From positions 1-39,415 of the IMG/VR virus record IMGVR_UViG_3300021090_000063: 39,415 bases of DNA. One strand, 5' to 3'. A program made the position numbers and the translations under genes. Source of the DNA: a virus. Below the pieces are notes generated by a model. That model was not told the origin of the DNA and ran no database searches. It was given only the letters and a program-made list of their open reading frames with translations. How positions within the stretch are numbered: position 1 is the stretch's first letter; each line of letters begins with the position of its first letter. Of this stretch, positions 1-8,950 are shown one piece after another.

Positions 1-357
1 GCTGACGTACGAGTCAATCGGCGGATCTCGGCCGCGGAACAGCAGTGTAACCACGCCGCGGTTCGCCGGTACTTCCGGCACTTGCATGATGGTCGCCACG
101 TACGAGCTACCCAACTGGTCCGCGCCGCCCATGCGGACTTCGATGCCGCCTGAAACGCCCCCCTCACGCTTCTCGCCGCCGAAAAGTTCCTCGTTATCAA
201 TGTCGAGCGTTGTGTTGCTGCTGGCCGAGACGCCGAGGCTCCGATCTGCGATCAGGATGTCTTCGATAGAGTCGATAGGGCCGAGGCACAAGGTAACCTC
301 TACCGCCATGTAGTACTTGTATCCGGAGACCGCGCTGCTGCTGCTACTCCCGCCCAC
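1..357 (-). CDS. tail-tip / host-specificity protein, N-terminal part (cut by window edge)
   Basis: The minus frame is open from a GTG at 357 to the window edge, giving 119 residues of a longer protein. It begins MGGSSSSSAVSGYKYYMAVE and then reads LCLGPIDSIEDILIADRSL. The serine/glycine start, the GYKYY motif and the LC.GP.D turn are typical of the large central tail-tip proteins of siphoviruses (gpJ / GTA tail-tip-like), which bind the host receptor. The GTG was chosen because GAGAG lies just upstream and the first upstream in-frame codon that blocks extension is a stop at 367-369. The start overlaps the stop of the 66-aa gene (344-544), as expected in a tightly packed tail operon. The exact family cannot be settled without the rest of the protein. 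Confidence 0.72.
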   Translation of the reverse strand, partial: MGGSSSSSAVSGYKYYMAVEVTLCLGPIDSIEDILIADRSLGVSASSNTTLDIDNEELFGGEKREGGVSGGIEVRMGGADQLGSSYVATIMQVPEVPANRGVVTLLFRGRDPPIDSYVS

Positions 358-544
358 GTTGCTCTCTCAATCGTGCGCGCTCGATGACGCGCTGAACCAT
401 CGGATCTGTGATCCCGGCGAGGTTCTGTTCGTCGATGCCGTTACGAACGAACTCTCGCCAGTCGATGCCGTGCTGTTCGCAAAACGAGCGAAGCCCTCGC
501 GAGCAGTAGCCGAGACTGCGGGCGTCGGCGAAGGTGACAATCAC
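344..544 (-). CDS. small conserved tail-operon protein, 66 aa
   Basis: A 66-aa ORF whose ATG overlaps the stop of the preceding gene by 4 nt (ATGA), indicating translational coupling. The protein (MIVTFADARSLGYCSRGLRS...) has the pattern of a small protein often found just before the tail-tip gene in siphoviruses, with a 'lgyC..G.r.fc..hgiDw..F...Gi' motif. Its C-terminal half is charged and helical. I know of no experimentally defined function; a chaperone or adaptor role in tail-tip assembly is only an inference from position. Confidence 0.8.
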   Translation of the reverse strand: MIVTFADARSLGYCSRGLRSFCEQHGIDWREFVRNGIDEQNLAGITDPMVQRVIERARLREQRGRE

Positions 545-768
545 TTTTTGCCCCCGCCCTTTATCTCAACAGATTGCAGCGCACCGAACCAAGTGACGTT
601 CGGCCCGGACACCAGGACCCGACCGAATATGATCGGGATAGGTTTGCCTTCTTCCGCTGTCGGTATGTCCGCTTGATCCGTCGTTGCAGGGGATGGACTT
701 TGCGGCTTCGGTCTCAGCGCGTAGCTTACGACCAACATGACCAAAGCGAATACGAGTTGTGGCCACAC
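541..768 (-). CDS. tail assembly protein with N-terminal membrane segment, 75 aa
   Basis: A start at GTG 768 is chosen over the upstream in-frame ATG at 837 because GAGGAA sits six bases before it and the ATG would overlap the preceding gene. The product begins MWPQLVFALVMLVVSYALRP, one hydrophobic segment followed by a proline-rich stretch, then PTAEEGKPIPIIFGRVLVSGPNVTWFG. This EG.PIPIIFG....SGPNV.W.G motif is a recognisable signature of small proteins preceding siphovirus tail-tip genes. The gene lies 10 nt after the DUF2163-like gene and overlaps the next start by 4 nt. It probably belongs to the tail-tip assembly set; the biochemical role is unknown. Confidence 0.78.
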   Translation of the reverse strand: MWPQLVFALVMLVVSYALRPKPQSPSPATTDQADIPTAEEGKPIPIIFGRVLVSGPNVTWFGALQSVEIKGGGKK

Positions 769-778
769 GATGATTTCC

Positions 779-1621
779 TCAGTACAGAATCGCGCCGTTG
801 AATGGGTTGATTGAAGGAATATACAGTTGTCCGCCATAGTTCGCTAAGTTATTGAACTTAGTTGTGCACGCGCTGGACGTGTGGTTGCACCCCGGATAAA
901 TCTTGAGGTCGGTGACCCCTGCGATGCCCGCCGGCACGTATGAGAGGGAGAGCACGCCGGCTGCCGAAGATCGGATAGCCCGAAGCTCCGGGGCACCGTT
1001 TATCGCGTTAGTGTATGTGATGAATCCACCGGCGAAATAGTTGGCTGCATGACTGACCAAAGACGCGACGGTCACGCTAGCGCCGCTGACATAAAATCCG
1101 CCGAGCGCGATAGCGAACTCGTGTGCGGATTTGAGTGCACGACAATCCACTCCGTACAGAACGTGTGGGCATGCCTTCTGGTAGTGCCTACGCAGGGCCA
1201 GCGCGTCCATCGATGCGAGGATCGACTCACACCCGAACGTGATCTTGTTGCCTCCTGGTTCCGGGGATAGCACCCGGCCGTTCCAGACGGAGCGAAATTC
1301 TGCGTCGGAGTCTTCCCAGTGCCTAGCGAATACGGTCAAGGTGACGACGACCGACGGAGTCCCTGACCTATATATCAACGCGAACGGCGCGGCGCTCGGC
1401 ATCGTGACTTTGATGCCCGTCGAATCAAACGTCTGGTCCTCAGTCTTACCGGTGCGCGAAATAGGTATGGGCAAGTACCTCGTGGCTTCGTCTACAGTGT
1501 CCGGCCCGGCATGCCAGTACTCCGAAGAGGTGTATCGATAGACCGCAGGACCGACCGTGAACTTGTACAGTTCGACGGGCGTGCCGAGTTGATCAGTGTT
1601 TTCGACGGCATCGAAACTCAT
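779..1621 (-). CDS. phage BR0599-type tail protein (DUF2163)
   Basis: The 280-aa product matches the DUF2163 / phage_BR0599 pattern. The N-terminal half begins with a 'tp.elY.F......yrYTs' motif, and the C-terminus has cysteines in CNHTSSAC followed by F.NL.NYGG. A further pair (CPHVLYGVDC) lies mid-protein. In related tail operons and gene transfer agents this protein forms part of the baseplate hub between the distal tail protein and the tail tip; the paired cysteines are thought to bind metal. The ATG overlaps the stop of the 602-aa gene by 4 nt. Order and orientation fit tape measure, distal tail, hub, tip. Confidence 0.85.
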   Translation of the reverse strand: MSFDAVENTDQLGTPVELYKFTVGPAVYRYTSSEYWHAGPDTVDEATRYLPIPISRTGKTEDQTFDSTGIKVTMPSAAPFALIYRSGTPSVVVTLTVFARHWEDSDAEFRSVWNGRVLSPEPGGNKITFGCESILASMDALALRRHYQKACPHVLYGVDCRALKSAHEFAIALGGFYVSGASVTVASLVSHAANYFAGGFITYTNAINGAPELRAIRSSAAGVLSLSYVPAGIAGVTDLKIYPGCNHTSSACTTKFNNLANYGGQLYIPSINPFNGAILY

Positions 1622-3426
1622 GGAGATTCATCCACAGACAAAGTCATGTTGGCCTGGACCGTCGCGCCTGTACTTATTTTTCGGATCACGATTTGCCAAA
1701 CACCCGCAGCCGCAACGTATCCGGCGGTCGACCCCGTTATCCTGAAAACAAAGCCGTATCCGTAGTCTAACGGCAGCCATGTAGCCAGGTCGCCCGACGG
1801 GTGCTCTCCGGCGTATACGAGTATGTCATCACCGGAGATATAGTTAACGCGCGCTTCGTAGTCGGCTAAGTTCGGTACGGCCCCGGCGTACCACTCGTCA
1901 AAAAGCTCATGGAGGGCTTCCGGAGGGCCTGCGTCCACGGATATTCGTGCTTTATACGACCCGGGCGACAGCGCGTCATCCGTGAAGAAATTGAGCTTCT
2001 TGGCAGCGAAGTCCCCGTACATCTCCCCCATCGCGAAATAGAGTTGTATATCCGTCACTCCCGGGGCACCGGTGTCAATGCTGCCGTGTACAGCGTGCGC
2101 CGTAAGGTTAACGCCGCCCGTCGGCACTGTTAGCGGCGCGTCGGCGACCGTCATCACCGGGATCTCTGCCACCGCTACGCCGTCGGTGTACCACGTCAAC
2201 GACACTTCATCCGAGGCGAACCGGTACGCGGCCACGAAATGAATCACGCGAATGTCGCTGGGCAAGAGGCTGAACCCTAGCGGCGCTGGGTCGTAGAGTT
2301 CGTCCATAATGTTCAATACGATCGACAGGGTGTCTGTCGAGGCCAAGCCTACGCGCCTGAAAACGTCCCCATGAGCATAGGTGCGGATCATCACCCAGTA
2401 GCGCGAGACGTCTGTCGGGTAGGGAGGGACGGCGGCGGCGAACCACAGCAACAAACCGGCACCGGTGTTCTTGCACACTATCGTCGTATCGGTCGCTGCG
2501 ATCGCGTTCGTCACAATCAAGTCGGACGTCCAACTCGGCATGTAGAACGACTGGCGACGCCCCCAGCGCCGGCCCAGGAACTCTTTGAACAAGTGTATCT
2601 GCCTGCGCGACTTGAGCAGCCAGCGCATCGGGCGTGTGACCGTGCCGAACTCTTCAACAACGAACTGCTCGATGCCGCCGGTGTCTTCATCCGCCGCTTC
2701 TCCGACGAATTCGACGTTGGTGTCGATACCGTCTGACCAATTCGGTGGCGTCAACAATATCTCCCCGCCGCCCAGCGTTGTCGTAGGACGCGCCGCCTCA
2801 TATATCGGAATGTAGTTCGAGTAAAACCCCCACGGGATGTACGAGCCGCGTTCCCCTGGGTAGTTCTCGAAGGCGATGCGCCCCTGGCTCACTTGATCAG
2901 AGAGGCGCTTTAGCGCAGCGTTGCCGAGAATACGGGCTTTACCGTACGGATAGAACGTCGTACCGGCGGGCCATGCTTTCGTTGTCGGCGCGGTCAACGT
3001 CAGCTGGCTATCTGCCACCACCAAAACCGACGCCAACTCGTACGTGTCGCGATCCCTGTATAGAACCACTCCCAGCGAGTCGTTGCCGTCGATGTCCGCT
3101 GCGGCTTTGAACGGACAGTATGTGACGTCGCCGGGGATCACCGTGGCACCTATCGCGACGTCGGCCGTGGTCACGCACCGGTACTGCCAGTCGGGCACCC
3201 AGAACGCCTGCGCTTTTGCTTTCAACAACAGGTTGTCCACCAGTTGCGCGTTCTCTTCCTTCGCCAAAAAGTCGTACTCAATGCCGCGCCGGTTACCGTC
3301 TCGAAGGCCCCTGCGTTGCTCCCACCCAGAACGCGAACGAAACACCGTTGTGTACCACTTGAACGTCTCGACGAGCGGCGTCTTCCAGTTCGGTTTGATC
3401 GGCCAGAAAAAGGTGTCAACAGCCAT
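1618..3426 (-). CDS. distal-tail-like protein, 602 aa
   Basis: The protein starts MAVDTFFWPIKPNWKTPLVE and is beta-rich with many aromatic residues. It shows two similar arrangements in which a variable region is followed by an R/W-rich segment (SGWEQRRGLRDGNRRGIEYDF near residue 35, and VTRPMRWLLKSRRQIHLFKE near residue 265). This suggests an internal duplication of the kind found in distal tail proteins. It follows the tape-measure stop by 3 nt and precedes the DUF2163-like gene, the position occupied by DUF2460-type distal tail proteins. I see no direct match to DUF2460, so the assignment rests on position and overall composition. The middle of the protein may hold an inserted carbohydrate-binding or receptor-related domain. 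Confidence 0.62.
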   Translation of the reverse strand: MAVDTFFWPIKPNWKTPLVETFKWYTTVFRSRSGWEQRRGLRDGNRRGIEYDFLAKEENAQLVDNLLLKAKAQAFWVPDWQYRCVTTADVAIGATVIPGDVTYCPFKAAADIDGNDSLGVVLYRDRDTYELASVLVVADSQLTLTAPTTKAWPAGTTFYPYGKARILGNAALKRLSDQVSQGRIAFENYPGERGSYIPWGFYSNYIPIYEAARPTTTLGGGEILLTPPNWSDGIDTNVEFVGEAADEDTGGIEQFVVEEFGTVTRPMRWLLKSRRQIHLFKEFLGRRWGRRQSFYMPSWTSDLIVTNAIAATDTTIVCKNTGAGLLLWFAAAVPPYPTDVSRYWVMIRTYAHGDVFRRVGLASTDTLSIVLNIMDELYDPAPLGFSLLPSDIRVIHFVAAYRFASDEVSLTWYTDGVAVAEIPVMTVADAPLTVPTGGVNLTAHAVHGSIDTGAPGVTDIQLYFAMGEMYGDFAAKKLNFFTDDALSPGSYKARISVDAGPPEALHELFDEWYAGAVPNLADYEARVNYISGDDILVYAGEHPSGDLATWLPLDYGYGFVFRITGSTAGYVAAAGVWQIVIRKISTGATVQANMTLSVDESP

Positions 3427-3429
3427 GAA

Positions 3430-6400
3430 TCACCGAAGCAAATTTTTGATCGAGGACGCGTTGGCGCGGAGCACATTGAGAATCGCGCGCTCGCCAGCCG
3501 CCGTTCCGGCGCCTTGTTCAAGCACTGATCCGCTGTCGATACTGTTCACGATCTTCACGTTCATCGGCTGCTGTCCTCCACCCTGCCCGCCGCCGTTCAT
3601 TACGTGGCGCGGGTCGTTGCGCTTCAACACTTCTTCGCCGCGCTCCAAGACAGCAGGCACTTCGCGAGGGCCGAGGCCTGCGACCCCTGCGACGCCGCCT
3701 GTGTGGTAGCGCGGCGCGCTGGCGAACCAGGCGGGGTTGACGGTGCGCATCGCGCCGCCTGCACCGACCACGCCGCCGGTGTGGAACGAGTAGCCGAACG
3801 CGCGGCCCACAGCCTTGATCGCGTTAAGAATCTGCTCCGCGATGATCTCTTTCGCTTTGTTGGCCAGCAGGTCCGCGAAGTAATTGCGCATGGTGTCACG
3901 TACGTTAATCCACGCATCCCCGAGGTTATGAATCTTTTCAAGCATCTCGCCGCTGGGCACCAGCGCATTCGCGAGCGCGTTCGACGCGTCCGTCGCCAAC
4001 GTCAAATAACGGGCCTTCTTCTCATTGATCTGACTCTCTTTGTCCGAGATTGCTTGAAGACCTTGAGCCACACCAGCCAGCGACAGCTTCTGTGCTTCAG
4101 TGAGTGTCGTGGACGATCGGATCGCTTCGAGCAGCGCAGTAGAGTCGGTTACTACGAACCCGTACTGCTCGCGCAACCGATCCACCTCGGCGTTGTACTC
4201 GCGCTGCGTGATCTGATGTGACCGCAACAGCTCTTTTTGTAGCTTCAGCGCGTCGCTGTGCGCCTTGTCCGCGAGCTTCACCGTCTCGGCTTGCTGCTTG
4301 ATACGCAGGAACTCGGTCTGGTCCGGCTTCTCCTGCAGGCCGATGTCGCGCAGGTTCTGCATCTGCAGTACCAGCGCCGTCAGCTCCTCCTGTGTCTTGC
4401 GCGGCAGGCGCGCAATCTGGTTCAGTAGGTCCTCGATCATCGACGTCAATTCAGGACGGTACTTCTCCTGGATGTTCTGGATCTCGGCGTTAACGCTTTC
4501 GTCGGTGAGTAGCTTCGCCCGGCCGCGCTCCTTCACAGACGAGATCTCCGCTTCGCGCCGGCTGTTCGTGCCCGAGATGGTGTCGGACAACGTGTCCACC
4601 GAGTTGCGCGCAAACTCAGCGCGCGCCTGAGACTCGCGCAGCTTCACGACTTGATCGACCTGGGCCTTCATGCGCGCGGCGGTCTTCTTGTCATGCTCCT
4701 TGCCGAACTTCTCGATGTCGGCGTACAGGTCCTTGAACTGCAGCTTGATCGCCGCCGCAAACTCATCCGCGTTGGAGGCTTCCTTCTTCAGTGACTCGGC
4801 GTTGAGCGAGTCAATGCGCGACTGCAGGTTCTGTTTGTTCGACAGCGTCTCGGCCGCCGCAGCCGCTTCAGCTGCACGCCGCTTACGGCGCTCTTCTGCC
4901 GCCGCCTCGTCGAAGGCCGTGGTATCTCCGGCGCTAGACGCGGCTGGCGCCGCCGCACCGGACGCCTTGGCTCCGGTGAACTGATTTTTAAGCAGACCAT
5001 TGATCGTATCGATGTCCGCCTGAATCGCGCGCTTCGCCGCCGCGATCTCGTCTTGACTGCCGCCGCCCAGCCACCGCGGCATGTACTTCAGCCACGTAGC
5101 CCGGATCTTGTTAACAGCTAGAGATACGTAACCCACGATAACTTGTGACCACTTCTGCACCGCAGGGAACGATGCGTACAGCCACTTGCCGATGTCCCAT
5201 CCAGACATCGCCGCCTGCGCCAACGCCAGGCCGCCCACAAGCGTACGAGAGAACGTACCTAAGCCCTTCAAGCCGGTCTCCACGGAGGCGTTAAACTGCT
5301 TGAACTTAGAGACCATCGCCAGCACAGCCTGCGACTCGCCGAGCAGGATGAGTTGCGTGCGCAGGTTCGCGACCATCTGGATCGCCTTCACGCCCAACGT
5401 AATGGCGAAGATCGTCGCGAAGATCTTGAGGTTATCGATGAAGAACTTCAGCGCGTCGACGGCCAGGCCGAACGCAACGGCGATCGACTCACCGAACTTT
5501 TGGCCTTCCGGCGACTTCAGCTTCTCGGTCAGATCTGCGATGAACGCCGTGAACTTCTGGATGAACCCACTATCGGCGATCGTCAGCTTCAGCTTCGTGA
5601 TCACGTTGTCCAGTCGGCTCAACTGTGATTGCGTGGACTGCGTAGACGTAGCCACCGCGGGAGCGAACTTCTCACGCGCCACTTTGGCGAAGTCAATCAG
5701 CGCGTCCGCGCCGGCCTTGCCGGTACCTATCCACTTGAACAGTTCGGCCTGCGACTTGCCTGTGGCCTGTGCCAGAATGGCCATCGCACCGGGGAAATTC
5801 TCGGACAACTGCCCAGAAAGCTCTTCCATAGTGAGCTTATTCTTCGAGAACACCTGCTCCAGCGCCTTGAAGATCAACTGGGTGTCCTGAGTGCTTTTGT
5901 TCATCACTGTCGAGGCTTCAGTGATTGCCTCGAATATGAACCGCGTGTCCCGCTGGCTGACGTTAGCGCCCTTCGTTGCAAGGGCGAAGCTGGCGTAGCT
6001 ACTGGCCAGTTCGAACACCTTCTTACCGAGCCGGTCTGCTTGTGCCTCGACGTACTGCATCTCCTTAGCCGCATCTACACCGAACCCGACCTTCAGCGTG
6101 TTCTCGACGGCTGTACGCTTGTTCACTACGTCCAGCACACCCTTGACCGCGTTGATTGCGCCGAACAAGCCGACGTAGCCGGCTGTCAGCGACAACACCT
6201 GACCGCGAATGCGCTGGAACGTGGACAGGGCGCGGCGTTCGCCGGTCTGATCGGCGCCGGTGATGATGGAGAACAAGCTCCGCGCTTTTGGTGCGGCCTG
6301 ACCGTACGCGTCGCCAAGGCTACGAACCGCAGCCGCAGAGCGCGTAGCGACGGTAATGCCCTGTTGGGCGGCGGCAGTCCACGCGCGTTCGCGCTCGGTC

Positions 6401-7410
6401 AGGAACGCCTGTGCCGCGGCCAAGCGCTCGACGTGCTTCTGCTTGACGGCCTGGATGCCAGCGATGCGCTGTTCTTCGGTCGCTACTGCGCGTTGCGAGA
6501 TGACCTGCGCCGCGCGGGCGTTCGCTTCGCGTGCCCGAGTGGCCGCCGCGATGTCCGCTGAAGCGCGCTGCGCATTAGCTGCCTCGCGCTCTGCGACGAC
6601 CGTCGCGGTCAGTGCGTTGCGCTTGGCCTCTGCTGCGCGCACCTCTGCCCAGAACGCGTCTGCGCTCTTCTGGCGTGCTGCGGTGGCCCGAGTGAGGTCC
6701 GCTTCTTCTGACTTCTTCTTGGCGACCGCCGCGTCGAGTAGGGCGATGCCTTCGCGTGTACGTCGGTTCGAGTCCTCTTGCGTTTTGGCGTAGATGGCCG
6801 CAGCGCGGGCTTGACCCTCCGACAGCTCGCGCGCTTTGACGCCGGCACGTTCGACGTTCCCTTCGTGGCTCTCGATCGCCTTGTTGACGCGCACGTACGC
6901 CTGTTCGGTCTTCGCGACGACTCCCGCGATCTCCGCTTCAGCCGCAGCGATGTTTCGCAGGTCAAGACCTGCGCGCTCGGCCTTTTGCGAGACAGTGGCC
7001 AACTGACCGTTGAGTCGGTTCAGTACGTTCTGCTGCTGCGCTACGGCACGGTCAGCACCAGTAGCATCGCGCCGGGTATCGACGTTGGAGGTCTTGGAGA
7101 GCGCGAGCTTCGCGGCGTCTGCGCGTTCCTTGAGCGTGACGAACTTCTTGCTCGCTTCGTCGAGCTTCGCATTCAACAGCTGGTATGACTCGATGATCGA
7201 CTGGTCTGCCGCCAACCCTGCGCCGGCCTTCGACAGTTGCTCGGCGACCTTCACCAGCTGACCGACGCTGCCTTCACCGCGTTCCGACGCAGGCACCAGC
7301 GACTCGATCTTCTTGACCAGGCCGTCAACACCAGCGCTGATCTCCCGCACGGGTTTCGAGGCGAGATCCTTCGCCGCGAAGATCATCTGGATTGTTTTGC
7401 TGTCAGCCAT
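3430..7410 (-). CDS. tail tape measure protein, 1326 aa
   Basis: This is the longest gene of the tail module. Residues about 40-390 form an Ala/Lys/Glu/Arg-rich coiled coil. Residues about 400-600 carry the conserved tape-measure N-terminal domain (YASFALATKGANVSQRDTRF, then the KNKLTMEELSGQLSENFPGA motif). Hydrophobic segments follow at about 630-740, a second coiled coil at 830-1090, and a glycine-rich tail with YHTGGVAGVAGLGPREVPAV and a final VLRANASSIKNLLR. This protein sets tail length and is ejected with DNA. The ATG follows GAGG and overlaps the end of the GT frame by 8 nt. Tail length is not computed here, but the size is normal for a siphovirus with a tail near 150-200 nm. Confidence 0.95.
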   Translation of the reverse strand: MADSKTIQMIFAAKDLASKPVREISAGVDGLVKKIESLVPASERGEGSVGQLVKVAEQLSKAGAGLAADQSIIESYQLLNAKLDEASKKFVTLKERADAAKLALSKTSNVDTRRDATGADRAVAQQQNVLNRLNGQLATVSQKAERAGLDLRNIAAAEAEIAGVVAKTEQAYVRVNKAIESHEGNVERAGVKARELSEGQARAAAIYAKTQEDSNRRTREGIALLDAAVAKKKSEEADLTRATAARQKSADAFWAEVRAAEAKRNALTATVVAEREAANAQRASADIAAATRAREANARAAQVISQRAVATEEQRIAGIQAVKQKHVERLAAAQAFLTERERAWTAAAQQGITVATRSAAAVRSLGDAYGQAAPKARSLFSIITGADQTGERRALSTFQRIRGQVLSLTAGYVGLFGAINAVKGVLDVVNKRTAVENTLKVGFGVDAAKEMQYVEAQADRLGKKVFELASSYASFALATKGANVSQRDTRFIFEAITEASTVMNKSTQDTQLIFKALEQVFSKNKLTMEELSGQLSENFPGAMAILAQATGKSQAELFKWIGTGKAGADALIDFAKVAREKFAPAVATSTQSTQSQLSRLDNVITKLKLTIADSGFIQKFTAFIADLTEKLKSPEGQKFGESIAVAFGLAVDALKFFIDNLKIFATIFAITLGVKAIQMVANLRTQLILLGESQAVLAMVSKFKQFNASVETGLKGLGTFSRTLVGGLALAQAAMSGWDIGKWLYASFPAVQKWSQVIVGYVSLAVNKIRATWLKYMPRWLGGGSQDEIAAAKRAIQADIDTINGLLKNQFTGAKASGAAAPAASSAGDTTAFDEAAAEERRKRRAAEAAAAAETLSNKQNLQSRIDSLNAESLKKEASNADEFAAAIKLQFKDLYADIEKFGKEHDKKTAARMKAQVDQVVKLRESQARAEFARNSVDTLSDTISGTNSRREAEISSVKERGRAKLLTDESVNAEIQNIQEKYRPELTSMIEDLLNQIARLPRKTQEELTALVLQMQNLRDIGLQEKPDQTEFLRIKQQAETVKLADKAHSDALKLQKELLRSHQITQREYNAEVDRLREQYGFVVTDSTALLEAIRSSTTLTEAQKLSLAGVAQGLQAISDKESQINEKKARYLTLATDASNALANALVPSGEMLEKIHNLGDAWINVRDTMRNYFADLLANKAKEIIAEQILNAIKAVGRAFGYSFHTGGVVGAGGAMRTVNPAWFASAPRYHTGGVAGVAGLGPREVPAVLERGEEVLKRNDPRHVMNGGGQGGGQQPMNVKIVNSIDSGSVLEQGAGTAAGERAILNVLRANASSIKNLLR

Positions 7411-8076
7411 CGACGAGCCTCTTGATCATTTTGCTGAACGACTCGCCGGCTTCTTTACTGAATAGTGAGCTGACCGCCATCTGCGTAAGTAACGCAGCCG
7501 TCACGATGTCACTATTCACTCGCTTCTTCGCGAGCAACACCTCGTCCCACAGCACGTACAACGGATAACGGGTGGCTCCGGTGTGTCCTTCTGACGTCAG
7601 AAAGGACACGTCCTGCCTCAGTCCTTCGTACCATCCGAGCCGATCTGATGCATCGCTGAGTCCGTCACTGTCTTGATCGCGGATAGCGCTCGCTTCAGAC
7701 CGGCGCCGAAGTTTTTTAGTGCGTGTTCTCCCGTGAACGTCATCTCGCCGATGTCCAACAACGCTTCGAGTTGCAGGGGCGCCGGGAAAGCTAAGACAGA
7801 CGTCCACTCATCAGGTTCGTCAGCCGCAGCCGCTATCACCTTCGCGGCGAGCTTGGGTAGCTGAACGAGCAGCGCACCCAAGACGCGACTCGACGCGACG
7901 CCGGCTTCCTGGATGTCTTCTTGACCTTCCATCACCAGGGCGACGGCCTGCTCCAGCTCGGCTCGATCACCGGATGAAACAAGTGAAGCGATGTCACTAA
8001 ACGTGATGCCGCGAACGGAGAACGCCTGCTCTCCGACGCGGTGCTCTTTCCTCGGAACCTTAATATCTGCCAGCAT
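7403..8076 (-). CDS. tail assembly chaperone GT fusion made by -1 frameshift
   Basis: Lambda-like phages make a minor chaperone (GT) by slipping -1 near the end of G. Here the G frame contains CTA AAA AAC, so the canonical heptamer A_AAA_AAC lies exactly in register at 7717-7711. After slipping, translation continues as KKLRRRSEASAIRDQ and ends at 7403 with SKEAGESFSKMIKRLVDG. The downstream frame is the -1 frame relative to G, as required, and it overlaps the start of the tape-measure gene. The T part would bind the tape measure and the G part the tail tube. The product is about 224 aa. The only weakness is that I did not find a convincing strong downstream pseudoknot by eye, although a GC-rich segment (CGGCGCCGG) follows directly. 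Confidence 0.85.
7618..8076 (-). CDS. tail assembly chaperone G
   Basis: The zero-frame product is 152 aa (MLADIKVPRKEHRVGEQAFS...), mainly helical and acidic. It lies between the tail tube gene and the tape measure, the fixed position of gpG. ATG 8076 is preferred over the in-frame GTG at 8088 because GAGGG precedes it by five bases. The protein ends TVTDSAMHQIGSDGTKD, 31 codons after the slippery site, so most ribosomes would make this short form and a minority the GT fusion. It acts in the cytoplasm as a chaperone that keeps tape measure and tube subunits apart until assembly. Confidence 0.85.
   Translation of the reverse strand: MLADIKVPRKEHRVGEQAFSVRGITFSDIASLVSSGDRAELEQAVALVMEGQEDIQEAGVASSRVLGALLVQLPKLAAKVIAAAADEPDEWTSVLAFPAPLQLEALLDIGEMTFTGEHALKNFGAGLKRALSAIKTVTDSAMHQIGSDGTKD
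7711..7717 (-). other. -1 frameshift slippery site A_AAA_AAC
   Basis: The heptamer is read in the gpG frame as ..A AAA AAC and directs slippage into the GT frame. Confidence 0.88.
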
Positions 8077-8100
8077 GACCGCCCTCACATCACGTCAGAA

Positions 8101-8895
8101 TTAAGTCAGATCGCCCGGACGACCGTCGATGTAGATGTGCGACAGGCCGGTGATCTGGTTGATCTCGACGTCGAAGCCCATCTCTTGGTAGGTGTTGCCC
8201 TTCAAGCTCCAGTCGCCGTTCGGGGTGATGGTCGCGGACGGAATGTAGACATCGCGGTTACGACCACGGACGTTCACCGCAACGAACCGCATTGAACCGG
8301 CGACAGTCGCCAGCGTAGAGCTGACCACCTGAATCCGCGACGTCGCAGTTTTGGTGTAGTCCGCGGTGACGATCGCTGCGATCATCGGGCTACCCGCGGG
8401 CACGTAGAACCGGCCGAGGGTTAGATCGATGGTGTAGTCCGTACCGGCTACGTACGTGGTAGCGCCGGTCTTCAGCGATACCGCAGTGATGTCACGGACA
8501 CCGGTCGGGTTAGTACTGCCCTCACCGATCTGATAGTAGCGGTCACCCACCAAGGCGACGCCGCCGTTGACGACAGAGGCCGTGATCGCGCCGCTGGTCT
8601 GTGTCTGGGTGGAGTCGAGCCCGATGAGGAACATAGCCGCGTTCTCTTTCGAGATGTCGCTGCCCTTGAACGCCGCCTTACGCGTCAACGAGATCAACGC
8701 AGAGTCGTCTTTCACAGCGACGCCGTTGTCCGTGTCGAAGTGTTCGACTGACGACGACGCGACGTTCAGGTTCAGCTCGCTGGTGATGCCCAAGTATCGC
8801 TCACCGGTTCGGCCGGCCGCCCATTCAGCGTACGAAGCCGGAACGCCAGAGAACTTGTCGAAGTGGACTTTGCCGGAACCGAGGGTGGGATTCAT
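8101..8895 (-). CDS. major tail tube protein
   Basis: The 264-aa product is beta-rich (MNPTLGSGKVHFDKFSGVPA...), with NLNVASSSVEHFDTDNGV and a C-terminus ending FDVEINQITGLSHIYIDGRP. This matches the pattern of siphovirus tail tube proteins, which hexamerise around the tape measure. ATG 8895 was chosen because GGAG lies seven bases upstream; the longer frame from 8919 lacks such a site. It stands directly before the G/GT chaperones. A TATACT hexamer and a copy of the dispersed 15-bp operator-like motif lie 35-55 bp upstream, so this abundant protein may have its own promoter. Confidence 0.88.
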   Translation of the reverse strand: MNPTLGSGKVHFDKFSGVPASYAEWAAGRTGERYLGITSELNLNVASSSVEHFDTDNGVAVKDDSALISLTRKAAFKGSDISKENAAMFLIGLDSTQTQTSGAITASVVNGGVALVGDRYYQIGEGSTNPTGVRDITAVSLKTGATTYVAGTDYTIDLTLGRFYVPAGSPMIAAIVTADYTKTATSRIQVVSSTLATVAGSMRFVAVNVRGRNRDVYIPSATITPNGDWSLKGNTYQEMGFDVEINQITGLSHIYIDGRPGDLT

Positions 8896-8931
8896 GTCAA
8901 TACTCCTATCAGAAGACAACTATTGAGACAC

Positions 8932-8949
8932 AGTATAACCAAAGGTTGA
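8932..8949 (-). promoter_or_regulatory. 15-bp operator-like motif, site 1, over a -10-like element before the tail tube gene
   Basis: On the minus strand TCAACCTTTGGTTAT (8949-8935) has three differences from the exact copies and overlaps TATACT (8937-8932). No good -35 box precedes it. It lies just past a stop codon and 40 bp before the tube-gene start. Confidence 0.45.
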
Positions 8950-8950
8950 T

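Noticed and set aside
5629-6561. 310-aa plus-strand ORF opposite the tape measure
   Set aside because: Antisense to a well-supported tape-measure coiled coil; no ribosome site or family pattern.
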